In this document: positions 39,301 to 51,700 of the stretch, in pieces
How the letters are laid out: every line of letters begins with the position of its first letter
Position numbering within the stretch: position 1 is the first letter of the stretch
Assembly: GCF_028769735.1 (NCBI RefSeq)
Contig: NC_088200.1
Coordinates: 74,792,178-74,856,177 of the forward strand
From: Zonotrichia leucophrys gambelii
Taxonomy: Eukaryota > Chordata > Aves > Passeriformes > Passerellidae
Length of the DNA: 64,000 nt
Reading direction: 5' to 3'
Position numbers and translations under genes: made by a program
The notes under the pieces: model-generated
The model's database searches: none
Told to the model about the DNA's origin: nothing
Seen by the model: only the letters and a program-made list of their open reading frames with translations

Positions 39301-42109
39301 CAGTTTACACACAAGGTCTCCTCAGTCCCCAGAGAAGTTATATCCTGCTTGGTCTGGAGGTTTTTTGCCCCTCCAAGTACAGAATGCTGATTTCTATTAA
39401 GATATTCCTCATTGTTATTACTACGCCAAAGAAACTTATTTATTTAACTATATAATGGATGTGCAAGATTGTAGGAAACTGTTAGGAACCATTAAATAAC
39501 AAGGTGACTTTTCAGGGAAGCTTCATTTACTCCTTTTGAAAATCTGTATCAAGAAAGGCTTAATTTTTACTTTTAAGATATTCCCCCCCCCCTCCTTATT
39601 TAGTTAATTATTTAAATTTTGGATAGCCATTACTATGAAGCTGAAAGTTGGTATGGTTCCAGTGCCTCGAACTGTTGGATTTAGCTTCAAAGCAGCCCTG
39701 TGCAATGCCTTTATTAGCTGTAAATATTAAAATTTCCGTTTCAGTGGTATTATTTGCAGTCTTAACTGCAGCAGTGAAGCACAATGACTCAGTTTGTCAG
39801 AAGGGAGATGTCTTACTTCTGGAAATTCAGTTCAGAAGGTTTTTGCTGTATCATGTGGCTCTGAACTGGGGACTTAGTGCTACATAAATGCTGTGCTTCT
39901 GCCTCATAAATGAGCCAAAGTGGTGCAGAACAGGTGGGTTTCTGTCCCTGAGGAAAAGTATGAGGACAAAATGAACCTGTTTTAAACAAGGGTTAAAACA
40001 TTTTCTGAGCTCTGATGAAGTCATTGTTCAGTGTTTTCTCTCTTCTGAAGCAAAAACGGTGCACTCAGAAATTCCGAACTCTGAAACTGCCAGCTCTGGA
40101 GTTCAGAATATACAATGGGTATGAAAAATTTCTATCTTTAGGCTTGGTGTGGGAGGCATTCTTTGAATATTCGTATCTTAATTTCAAAGACGTTGAATAC
40201 CATCAAGATAAACAGATTTCTGTGCCCAGCACTTTGGGGATCTCCAGGTGAAAGGAAGCTTCCTCTTCATATGGATATTAAGTGACAGTGTCAGTATGAT
40301 AGACCAAAAATGAAAAACATTACTAAATTACAAATGGATATGAAGCAGTTATGATTTTTCTTTTTTTTGTAAAGCCTACTGGAGCAATTCTCTGAACAAA
40401 AAGCATGATGGTGTGTGAAATGAATGATAAGATAAGGGTGTGAGAGTAATTATTGCTTCATTACTTGGAAGTCCTTTCTTTCCAGGGAGGGAACAAACCC
40501 CTGGAATAAAGTTTTCTTGTTGTTTTTGTCCTCACTTTTTAGAACTCTTACATTTTGTCTGTATGTAAGAATGCCGTGTGTGTGTTTTGGGCTGGGGCTG
40601 GCAGGCTCAGAGCATCACCTGCAGGCCAGATAAAGGGCTGTACCCCGGGGAATGCTGAAGTTTAAAAATTCCTGTGCTACTTAAAAACCCAAGATCATCT
40701 TGGAATGATCTTCAGTCCCTCTTGCAGTGTTTGCAACATGTTATCAGAAAAAAAGTCTCCCAAATAAATAAAACCAAAGCAGAGAAACGGAATGGTCTAG
40801 TGCCTTCATTTCTAAATGTAATGTTCATTGCCTTCTAAAAGAAGGAAAAGAGTTGAGTCGTAGGGCAACAATTTGGGAGGTTGTGTGAAGGTTAGATTTT
40901 GTTCTTGCTTAGCTGCAGCTGATAAGAAAAGCTGTGAACGTTGTGTGAGTTGTGAGTTTGGCCTGGTCTTGGGACAGTGCTGGTATCAGGAGCCGCAGCT
41001 GCAGAGGGGCTGTGCTGGGAGAGGCTGGAACTGCTGCGTGTTTGGCAGGTGATTAACGACAGGCTCTGTGAGGAGCGTGAAAAAACGCGCTCAAACCAAT
41101 ACATTTCTGCTCCAATTTAGAGCATGTAACATTTTCAATGTGGCAAGCAATTCAAAACATCATAATCTTTTCTTTTTAGGGGGAATTTTGGTTCATTTAG
41201 CATGAATTCCTTGCAGAGTTATCCTGCTCTTCTGTGGAATTAACACAAGCTGAAATTTAACCTTTCACTAACATTTAACTTCAGGGAGGGAAGGTTTTGT
41301 GCACGTGTGTACTTTTTATTTTGCTGTGAGTGATGTATTGTTTTTGTCCAAGAGTTGTGTTGTGCCGGTCTCCAGCTTAGGTAGGGTCCCCATGACAAAA
41401 CCTGGCTGGTAGTGCTGGCCCCTGCCCAGCTCATCCTCCTGCTTCCTGGAGAAATCCTCTTTAATAATTTAAACTTGTTTTGTTGTTCACAACACTCCCT
41501 AGGTATGTTCACAACCGTGGCCAAAGGCCACTAGTTCTGGCTGGAAATAATAGCTGTGCTTCTTAAATGGGTAAACAAATTAAAAATAAATATTTTGGGT
41601 TCTTTTATTTTCTTTTTTTTCCCCCATCTTTTTGCCTTTTAGGTGTTGTTTATGGGCATAGGTAACACAGTGTTCATCCGCAGTGAGGAGCAAAGGAATT
41701 TAATCCACATGGGTTAAATCACACATTCCTGTTGCTTCTAAACATGGTTTTGTGTGGCTTCTCTTTAGAAAAAAGGATCCTGTAATTAAATCCTGAGGCT
41801 CCACATGCCCTGTGTCATGGTGGCTGCTTGATGCATCGCGATTTCCTCGAAGCACAAAAATCCAAGTGTCTCAGCTCCTGGTGGAAAGGCAACATCCAGT
41901 GTCAGACACGCTCTCAAATGTCTCAGTGTGATAAGGAAATGGTCCTTTTTTAGCATAGAAGCACAATAAAACACTTGATGTATTGTAACACTAGGAAGAG
42001 GATGTGTAAAGGTAAAATTATATCAGTTACACTAAAGTTACACTTTTAGTTATTTTGTTTTCTACTCTGTTAGGTCTTGTCTGAAATTAAAACTCTCTGA
42101 TAGGCACAT
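36323..42109. other. Intronic stretch, nothing supported
   Basis: About 5.8 kb of AT-rich sequence. A run of nine or more C at about 39583 and ordinary homopolymers are the only standouts. No gene or repeat family recognised. Confidence 0.45.
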
Positions 42110-42235
42110 AAAATAATTCTATTATAGTTCTAGTAATATGCTAATAGTATATTACTGGAATATATAATTCCATTATTATGGTTCTATATAATTCTATTAC
42201 AGTTCTAGTTCTACTAATAATTCTAGTATAGCCAC
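42110..42235. repeat. Degenerate ATTCTATTA/GTTCTAGTA array
   Basis: Units such as ttctattatagttctagtaa, ttctatataattctattaca and gttctagttctactaa recur over about 125 bp. This is a decayed minisatellite-like array. Confidence 0.6.
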
Positions 42236-45200
42236 AGTTTTGATACAGAAGATGTTACAGAGTACAGAAGCTGGAGAAACTGTGGCAGGAAATCCTTCTG
42301 TTCTTATTAGTTTTATCATTTTGTGCCTGTGGCAGAGACAGGGTACCAGGTGGGACACTTTTATTCCCCATTCGTTTGTGCCAGTAAAAGGCAAAAATGT
42401 GGTTTGTTTTTCCAGGCTCCCATTAAGTCTTAGCAAGTAAAGTAAATGAAGAGAGGTAAAAAGTACTGGTGGATCGAGGAATTGGGAGAAGCCTGAAGAA
42501 GGCAAGAAAACAAAATATTTGTTAGCCAGGAAAGGAAAGGGAGTAAGAACAGGATAAGCCAAAGCAAAAAAGTAGATTTTCCAAGGGCTGCAGCAGTCAC
42601 TGTTGGTCATGCTGGGGTGGTCAAAAAAGCTCATGCTGAATAGCTCTAATCTCAGTTATTTTGTTTGTTTGGTGCTCCTTTGCTGGAAAGGTTTGCTCCT
42701 GTGAAGACTGAAAACAGGTGCAAAACTTCCCTCCTCTGTATTTTTTTTTTAAATTTCAGATGGTCCTCACTTACCTTTTTGCAGAGTTGCAAAAGAGTTA
42801 AATTACGTACTATAACCTGATTTTAAAAAAACAAAACAACATGCCGAGAATTAATTGAGGTAACTACAGTCCAAAGTACCTAATACAGATGAACTAAGAT
42901 GAAAATGTGATGACACAAGTCTTAAGGTTGACACAAAAATATTTACATCCTGATCACTGAAGAAGCTGCTGCGTCTTTAAATCGTGCTGAATGTTAATAA
43001 CACAGCAGGGCCAGTCACTAAGCTTCCATGAATCTGGCATTGGGTATTTTGTTTATTTTTTGGCCTCTGGATATTTCCCGGGTTGGGAAATCCCTCAGCC
43101 TAAAGAACTCCCAAAACAAACCGAACAATAAAAGCCCAGATTTGGGGTTTTATGAAACAGCCTCTTAAATTCAGAACAATGAAGCAAAATGAAGAGGGTA
43201 AGCACATGGAAAACACTCCTTACAAGGAGCTGTTTTATCTGCTGGCATGTTCTCCCAGAGGAAGTGATGAAATGGTGGCTGATTTTGGGTGGTTTGAGCG
43301 CAGGATGGGCAGTGAGGGCAGCTGACCTGGTATTCCTGGTCCATCCAGAGATGGAATTCAGCTTTAATCCCTGGTTGCTCACGTAGGGCTGTTCTTTATA
43401 TTAATGTGCTTCTCCTTTATTCAGGAAGTGTCTAATGGCGTTGGGGGGAGGGGAAACTCATTAGCTTCCTTCCTGAGTAATATAATTTTTATTTCCTGTT
43501 GTAGCAGCAGCCTCAGCCAAAAGCAACAGCCTAAAAAGTGCATGGGGGAGGGTTGCCTGTGCAAAACATTCCCATCTCTGGAGCGAAATGCTGGTTACAA
43601 GGATTCTGAGACCTGTGGGCAGTTTTAAGATGCCCTCTTCAGTCAGATTCTGAACTTTCTGCCCTTTCTTCTTTAATTGTGGAGGTGGAGGTGACTCAGA
43701 ACTGCACTAATGGGAGCGTTTGCATTTACCTTCCCCATCCTCCCATCCTCCTGAGACCCCCAAAGGTCACCCCAAAAGCCTTCTCCCAGCTGCAGGCCTT
43801 GGTGGGACCTGTTGGGCCTGGCCAGGTTTGGGGTACTGGGGGTGCCCCAAGTCTCCCTGCAGGCACCACACATATTTCTCTTCATCTCCCAGCCATGGTA
43901 CAGCTAAAATTTGAAAACACCAAGCAGCCTTTCTGTGCCTCCTGTCATTTTGCCTTGTAATTTTGCCTTTGCTGCCTAGTGTATTGCAGCAAAAACTCTT
44001 TCTATTTTATATTAAATCCTTGTTTCCTGCTTCAAAATAACACTCAAAACTTGAGTGCTTGAGGAGCACCACAGTAATGGGCACTGGTAGAGTTGAGGGT
44101 TGTTTGGGATGAGAAGGATTTAACAATTACACTGAGAAAAGTAATAAGACACTGTTTGAGTTTTTTGATGTTTTTTTACAGTGCTTTATCAAGTGTACCT
44201 TTGTCATGCTAAAAATGCACACACTGTCCTGGGAATAAAGAAAGATTTTTAAAATAATTGAAAAACCTGTGCAAGTCCATTCCTGTGGCTGATAACAGTT
44301 TGTGATAGTGTTACCGTAGCATGAGAAGAAAAAAATTCCTTCCACCCTTCATATTGTGTATATTTAAACGCAGATATTTTTCACCTTTTCACACATTGTA
44401 CGGTGTTTTAGGGTGGTTTTCAGTTTGAGGATTACAAGTTGTTTCATGCAGTCTGCTCTAGCTAGGCTTTCTCCAATCTGAAGTAGTTGTGCTAAATGTG
44501 AATTTTACCGTGTGCACAATTGCACAAAGTGTGCTGCAAACACAAGTTCATACATTCATAGCAACAAACTGGGGCCACTAAGGGAAAAAATAACCCCTCG
44601 ATTGTCTTTCTTCTATACAAACTTTGCAGCTTTCTCTTGGATTTTCAGGCTGGAGTGGTAACATTTTAATTATGCAGCAGATGAAATAGACCTGGGTAGG
44701 AATTAAATACTCCAGACATTTTAAAGAGGTACCAAGTTTAGCACGTGGAAAGTAAGAACAGCGTCTGATGCGCATGATCTTGATTTGTAAAATATCCATG
44801 CAAATGGTAATCACAAGGAATGACAAAAAAGGGTGCTCTCTGGAAAACAGATCCTGGAAAGTCCCTTCCATGGAGTGGTACTTGCAGGGAAAATCAAAAG
44901 TGTTTTCTGGTCATTTCACATGAAGCTGGAGGCACAAGGGACGTCAAGCATACAGGTGAGCAGCTCTCAGTTAATTGCAGGAGAGAAACTTCACCATGCC
45001 AGGAATCTGCAGTCCCTTTCATCAGCACTTGCTCTGTGCAGGCTATTAGGGTAGATGAGGCAGTTAAATGAAGTACTACAATTATCCACTGTTACCTGAC
45101 ACTTAAGTTTTGTCAGCTTTTGTAGGAAGCATTAATATCCCTCCCCTGGGACCCTCTGCCTGCAGAAACCTGCGTATTTTTGTGTGATGGGGCTGCAGTC

Positions 45201-46733
45201 CCCAGAGAGTGAAAAGGCTGGAGTTGTTTTGAGGGATGGGAAGGCTTAGAAATGGAAGTGAAGAAGAGGAAATGGTGGAATGGGGGAGCTTCAGAGTTCT
45301 GTGCCTTGGCTGCCATTTAGAGCAATCCCAATAAGAGCCTCATTTTCCTCCTCCTGGAAAATGCCTCTGCCGTAGTTTAGTATGGGGAGAATGCTTCAAA
45401 TTGACTTCAGTTCTCATTTTCTCTTGTTTCCAGCCTGTACATTACATAGTTCTCGTTCTGCTATGTTTTAACCTGGAGCTTAAATTTAATTCCAAAGACA
45501 TTGTGGGCCGGGGGCTGTTCAGGTGGCCCACGGGTGACTGCTGCTCTCCTGTAGATAATTCTTTTAAATAACAGAGCTAAACTGGATATATCTATCCTTT
45601 TCCTTGTGTAAGCCTCTCTGTGTTAGCTGAGGAGGAAGCCAGTTTTTTATATATATATAGTGAAATATGGATTATTGCAACCACTAAGTGCTCACATTAA
45701 TCTCTGGTGTTTTAGGCCATCTTGGACACAGTGCTGAGGTGAAGGTGACCCTGACAGGTCTGCACTCACAGACTCAGTCAGGGACCCTGGGAAAACAGGC
45801 TTGCTGTTGGTTTGGATCAGTGTAATGTGACCTGATTTATTTATATAAACAAGGGGGTTTATACCTGCTTTGCTTTTAACAGTTCCTTCACTGCAAAATC
45901 TGCATTTTTAGTGAAGATACATACACACATAATTCTCATTTCAACCCAGTCTGTTTCTATATGCAATCTGTGCATGTATAAAACTGTTTATGAAGGCAAT
46001 TTTTCATACCATATTCCTAGGTTTAGCTGATCTCTTTTTTTCTTTTTTTTTTTTTTAATGAAGTGCAATGAAGAATTACATGGTGAAGCAGAAGTTTCAG
46101 CAATCATTCTTGCATCAGCCGAATTTTGAATCTTGTTCCTTGTATAACATAATGTATTTAAAAATACACTGTCAGTTGCTGTTTTCTGTGTGGGTGACCC
46201 AGTAGTCCATGGACCAGCCAGGTGGAATAGCTGTGCATGGATCTCCATCCCTTCAGTGTCTGTGTGGGCACCACCTAAAAGTCAGAATAATAATTCAGTA
46301 AGCAGAAGAATAAGATTTTTAAAGGTGTGCTTAAGAGCTGTAGGAGGTAGTTAACCCTGAAAGATTCAAGCTCTCATTATCACTGCTATGGATTTTCACA
46401 CCACGGGGTGTAAAATAATTGGTTCCCTGAGGAGGAGCCACCTGAGACAGGTTCACCTGCTCTGCTGTGTGACTTGGGCACCAGCGAGTTTGGAGCCAAG
46501 GTTTTTCCTGGCAGGGCTGTTTCTCCTTGCCCCAACCCTCGCCAGCCCTGGGCTGTGTGCTGGGCACTCACAGGCTTGGTTTTCTTGGATCAGATTCCCA
46601 AAGAAAGGGAATTAATGTCGTCGTGGGGATTTTTTTGGTTGGTTGGTTTTTGGGTTTTTTTTTTCTTTTTTTCCCAAAAGCACCTCCAAAAACCACATCC
46701 TTGGAGCCCTGCTCTGCCTCTGCTGTTTGTGGA
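42236..46733. other. Intronic stretch, nothing supported
   Basis: Mixed sequence. The 145-codon minus-strand frame at 42197-42634 is the complement of purine-rich DNA and has no domain. No gene, RNA or repeat family recognised. Confidence 0.45.
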
Positions 46734-46796
46734 GGATGGATGGATGGATGGATGGATGGATGGATGGATGGATGGATGGATGGATGGATGGATGGA
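46734..46796. repeat. (GGAT)n microsatellite
   Basis: Sixty-three uninterrupted bases of the ggat tetramer, nearly sixteen units. Perfect purity suggests length polymorphism. Confidence 0.97.
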
Positions 46797-48084
46797 AATT
46801 CCTTGATTTTTGGTACTCCCTAGTGTGGGCTGGGGGGCTTTTGTTGCTCATTGACTCCTCCCTATAACTCCTTTATAGCAAATAATCACCAGCAGGAAAA
46901 TGTGAGGTCTTCATAAGTACAGTGCCTAATTCTGGTTTAGCACTTAGAGGTGTTAACTCTCTGCTCAACAAGTTACATTTATCCAAAGATAGATATTCAG
47001 CTAACATGAGAAAAATGAGATGCTTTAGAGGCTAGCTTTCCATGAGTTTTAAATTTGTCCTATTTTTCTTCAAATGAACATGTACTTCTTAGGGAATTAA
47101 GTATTTACTCATCAGCACCTGCACACACAAGAAATACCACTGGTTTTAAAGCCGTGAATTTCAGGCTGGAGACTCTAAAGTGTGCATTTTGTTGTGTACC
47201 ACTAATTCCATTGATAATGGAGCTAATGTTCAAATAAACCCCCGAATGGATGCCTCAGTAAGATTTGTTTATGAAAATAGGCTGTCAGAATTACAGTGTT
47301 GTGAAGTCACATGTTTTCACATTTAGGACATAATTTATGGAGCACACTCTTGGAAAGCGGAGATGTATCCATGGTTGGTATCTTAGTAAATGGTTATTAA
47401 AGAGGAATTTCATGAGATGAAGGTCCAGACAAGAACATGCAAATGAACAATTATTTTTCAGGCTCTGGAGAAGCAGAAAAACATTTTCATCATGAAGTAA
47501 ATTTTGCAGTTCAGGTCCCTCTGAAGTAAAATTTATCTTTTTGTGCATATGACTTTTCCAGTCAGCTACATATGGAGACAAAAATCCATTTTGAATTGTG
47601 AGGGAATTACTGAGGGGGTTTTGGTGTATTTTCCTTTCTGAAGTTGTTCATGTAGTGCCAGCATTGCTGAATCACTCCCAGGCGACCTGAGGATAACCCC
47701 AAACCAGGCTACTTTGCATTTCATAATCAAATTTTAGTCTTTCAGCTCACAGCATATTTGTTCATTTGTTTCATAACTTGGAAAGGACAGAGAGATACAG
47801 AAAAACTTTCATCTTAATAATCACTATATTCCTAAAATGGAAAAGCACTTGACTCGTGTGGAGTGCTGGGCCATAAGAACTGGGATACAATACTCTGGCA
47901 ATCTTAAAATCTTTGGAAAATAAAGTGGGTTTAACAATTAGATTAATTAAATGATTAAAAGACACTGTGCCAACCACTTAATTGCTAGGGGAAGTCGGGG
48001 TATGAGATAGTCTTGTCATACTAGTCCAATTAGCACAATTGTACCAACCATGAATTATCTGTAGAGCATGGAAAAAAAATGGAA
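46797..48084. other. Intronic stretch, nothing supported
   Basis: AT-rich unique-looking sequence without recognisable features. Confidence 0.5.
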
Positions 48085-48290
48085 GAGCGTGTTGGGGAAG
48101 AAGGAGAAAAGGATGAGCAGCGATCATCCTCTTTGTGCAGCGTGGCGTGTCTGGAGCACGGGGAATATCTGGAATTTAGAAGCCCATCTGGAGGCAGAAG
48201 GCGTGAGGGCCGCGGCGCTCCCTGCGTGAGGGGAGCGTGTTCGGGGCGGGCAGGAGCCGAGGGATTCTGGGCCTGCAGGGAGTCTGGAGG
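48085..48290. other. Small CpG-rich patch
   Basis: CpG dinucleotides cluster here (gtggcgtg, gggccgcggcgctccc, gttcggggcgggcagg) against an AT-rich background. The open frames in it are composition effects. No splice or promoter element is convincing. Confidence 0.4.
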
Positions 48291-48595
48291 AGGGGTGTCA
48301 GTGTCACTTCTGCAAAAGAAGTCATTTTGTTGAAATATCACTGCAACTCGGCTCCAGGCTTCAACAGCAGCAGCGTTTTGTGTCCTCAAGTGGCTTTTGT
48401 TGTTGGCAGCGTGGGGGTTCCTGCTGGGGCTGACGGTGCTGCTGCTGCAGCTCGGGAGGGCCCTGGGCTGGGACCCTGGCCTGCACACAGGCACAGACCT
48501 GGGAATCCACCTCACTGGAGTGCCCTCACCCTCACAGGAAACGGGCTGAAAGCATTGCTTGAGGTGTCATTTCTGAATCTTCATGCAGAGCTTCA

Positions 48596-48766
48596 CTGGG
48601 ATGGGCTGCCCAGGGAGGTGTGGAGGCCCTGGAGGGGTTTAACAGAGCTGGATGTGGCACTCGGTGCCATGGTTTAGCTGAGGAGGAGCTGTTGGGTCAC
48701 AGCTGGGACTGGATGGTCCTAAAGGTCTTTGCCAACCTGGCTCCTGCTGTGATTCTGTGATTCTCC
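48596..48766 (+). mobile_element. CR1 LINE fragment, 3' end, sense
   Basis: Contains gggctgcccagggaggtgtgg, gctggatgtggcactcggtg, ccatggtttag and the terminal tgtgattctgtgattct repeats, all typical of a CR1 3' end in sense orientation. It is 5' truncated at about 170 bp and well preserved. Confidence 0.85.
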
Positions 48767-51700
48767 ACCTGGGGAAAGCTGGGTATTCTGCCTTTCAGTA
48801 CAGGTCTGTTTTTTTGGAAAAAAAACAACCAAAAGAATGGGCAGAAATTCAAAAGAATGTCATAGGTTTTTTTTCCATATCTACAACACAAATTACTCTT
48901 GCACTTTTGTGTCAGTGAACAGTCTGCTGGTACCTATACATAGTATGGATTTTATTAACTTCTGGGCAATAATGAAGGTTTCGTTTAAATACCTTTTCTT
49001 TATAACCATAATTTTGAGAAAACCTCATCTGGAAGTTATGTTCTAAATAATCCAAGAAGCAGCAGCTGAGAGACAGGATGGAAATGCTGTCTTTTAACAG
49101 GAATTTGAAGTCCTTTTATTCACTGATAACAAAGCTTTGCTCAAAATTAATTTATATTCCAACCCAGTAGCCAGTTTTTAGCACTGTAATGAAATTTTTC
49201 TGTCTCGGCTAAGCAGGATGAAATCCCCAGACTGGGCACTGGCATACAAACTGTGATCCCACCTCAGATATTTGCTGGAGTGAGGTGGGTTTGGGGCTAG
49301 AATTATTTCACAGGGAAGAAGGATGGGTGAAGTCTCAGAGGACACCTTCATCATCATCATCATCATCATTATCAACAGATCTGCTCTTCCCTAAATGACC
49401 ACATCTGCTGGTGCATCCCTTTTTGTGTTTCCAAGAAAAGGAATAAATGTGGGGTTTTTTTCATCTGCATTGATATGGCATCATTATTTTTATTATTCTT
49501 TGTTAGTCATAAATAAGATGGAATGAAGAGAAATAAAGTAGCAGAATCCAGATGAAACCATAGGGAGCTGGGATTGGAGGAAAACTGAGAAGTTGTAAGG
49601 AATGACCTTCCACAGTCACAGTTCTCAGACTTGTGCAGTCATGTGAATGCCTTCCCGTTACACAACAGAAACGAAGCAGTTCAGACAAATATATATCAGT
49701 GGAGCTACGCCAGGGTTTAATTACGCCTCACGATCCAGATCTTTCGAATTACCTGCCTCCTTCAGTGTGATGAATCCACCTTTTTTGGGCATGACCTTCC
49801 AATCTGTGTTGAGTAAACCAAGGCTGCTCAGTCTGGGGGTTTTGGCTTCTTGGTGTGCAGCCACATGGTCAGAGGCTTTGCAAAAGGCACAGAGGCCTAT
49901 TTAAAATATTTGAAATTTTATTTATTTTGTTGTTCAGAGTGATGAGTAGTTTTTTGTTGCATCTTGGAGAAAGCAAGGAGGTTGCTAGTGGTTAATCAGT
50001 GTAGTTCCTTTAATACCTCTTTATTTTGTGATGGGTGCAAATAGGGAAGGTCTGTTACAGGAACCAGCTGGTGTCTTAGAAAGACTTGGTAAATTACAAA
50101 TTGAAGTGTTTATGAAAGGAAATTCAGTATTTTTTTATGGTACTGGCTGCAGTATGCCTTGCACTTCAAAGCTATCAATGACCAGAAATTAAACAGGTGG
50201 TAAATATGACTGGAAATAGTAATCATCCATCATCCGTCTTTCCAGAAAAAAACCCCCAAAACAACCTACAACTACGTTTAAATTCCTTACTTCCCATAGT
50301 TCTTTAAGGTAATGAACTGGATATTTATCCCCTGCCCCTAGAAAAGGAGAAAGAGAAAATAAAAAAAACCCAACCAGCAATTGTTTAAGTTTTGACGTTT
50401 TGTGTTTTTCCTTCTGACTGTGCTGCTCTCACCAGCATTTCAAACATGGTTGTGGTTTCCTGCATTGTCCTTCACACTCCACATTCACCATTCAAGTTGT
50501 TTCATTACCCCAATACCAGCGTGTGTAAAATACCCTGAGATGTTGATCCTTTCTGCTCTAGTTCAGCTGATTGTGTCTGTACCATCCACGGCAGAATATC
50601 TTTGTCTGGAGATGCCATGCTTTGGTTGCTTGTATGAATATGTGAAAATATTGTGTTCCTGAATGATAAGAGTAGATTTAGGGCTGACGTGGAGGAGGGA
50701 GAGGGGATGAGGGAATTGGGTGTCTAACACTTTTATTTGTAGGGTCCAGCTCCTCCCCTCCATCATCCAGTAGGTTACATCATTTCCCATCAGTGAGACT
50801 TCTTAAAAACAGAACTTTCCCCCTGAGTGGACAAATTTAGTAACGTGGTAAACTTTGGATTGAAATAAGAAGTTTTAGTGTAAGCAAAATACCTGAAATT
50901 GAATGTCTTGGTGAAGGAAAGAGCCAGGTGAGGATTTTTATAAAGTCAAGTAATTTCTTTGTACCATTTTTTGGTTTCAAGTGAAATTCTTTGTAAGCTT
51001 CCCTCATCAGCCACTTCTTGGGATGGCCTCAAAAAATGAGCATTGCAGGTTTATCTCTGGATTTTTATACTTCAGATACTATACTAGTGGAATAGCTAAA
51101 TGATTTTACTTTACATTTTATTTACTTTGGGATTTCTTTATTATAAAATCCATCCTAAACCATGGCTAGTTTTATTAGTTACGATAATAATCTATTTTTG
51201 CATTGCCAAGAGTAACTTGGGTAGAGAAGGAATGACCATAATAACTTTCAGTCAAGTACCTAGATTTAATTAATAATTGTAAATTATTATAAATTCATTA
51301 GTATAAATTCATTATTTTAGCTGCAAAAGCAAATACAGATTTCCATTTTTAAGGAGGTTAGCTACTGTACAAGGAGTTTATACCATCTAAATTTTCCGAT
51401 TTCATCTTTTTATGAAAAGCAGGGAAAGCAATTTGCAAATATTTAAAATGTCAAACTAAGGGAAGTATAAATGATGAACAACTTGTAAGGCATGCAAAAG
51501 GAGGCCATGGTTTGCTATGGGACTGTGGAAAAAGAATGAATAATTCATCAGGATAGAATAAATAAGAATATTTCCATGCAGCAGTTGCAGGTTTGTTTAT
51601 TGATCTACCTGGTAGAAGTTCTTAAAAGATTCATTATTTAGCACAAGCTAGAAAATGTAATATACCCAAAACACTGAAAATACTTTATTTCTGGCTTTGG

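Noticed and set aside
42197..42634. 145-codon minus-strand open frame
   Set aside because: It is the complement of purine-rich intron DNA, has no recognisable domain, and no splice or promoter context.
46474..46867. Frames with MDGW or HPSI repeats
   Set aside because: Produced by the GGAT microsatellite.
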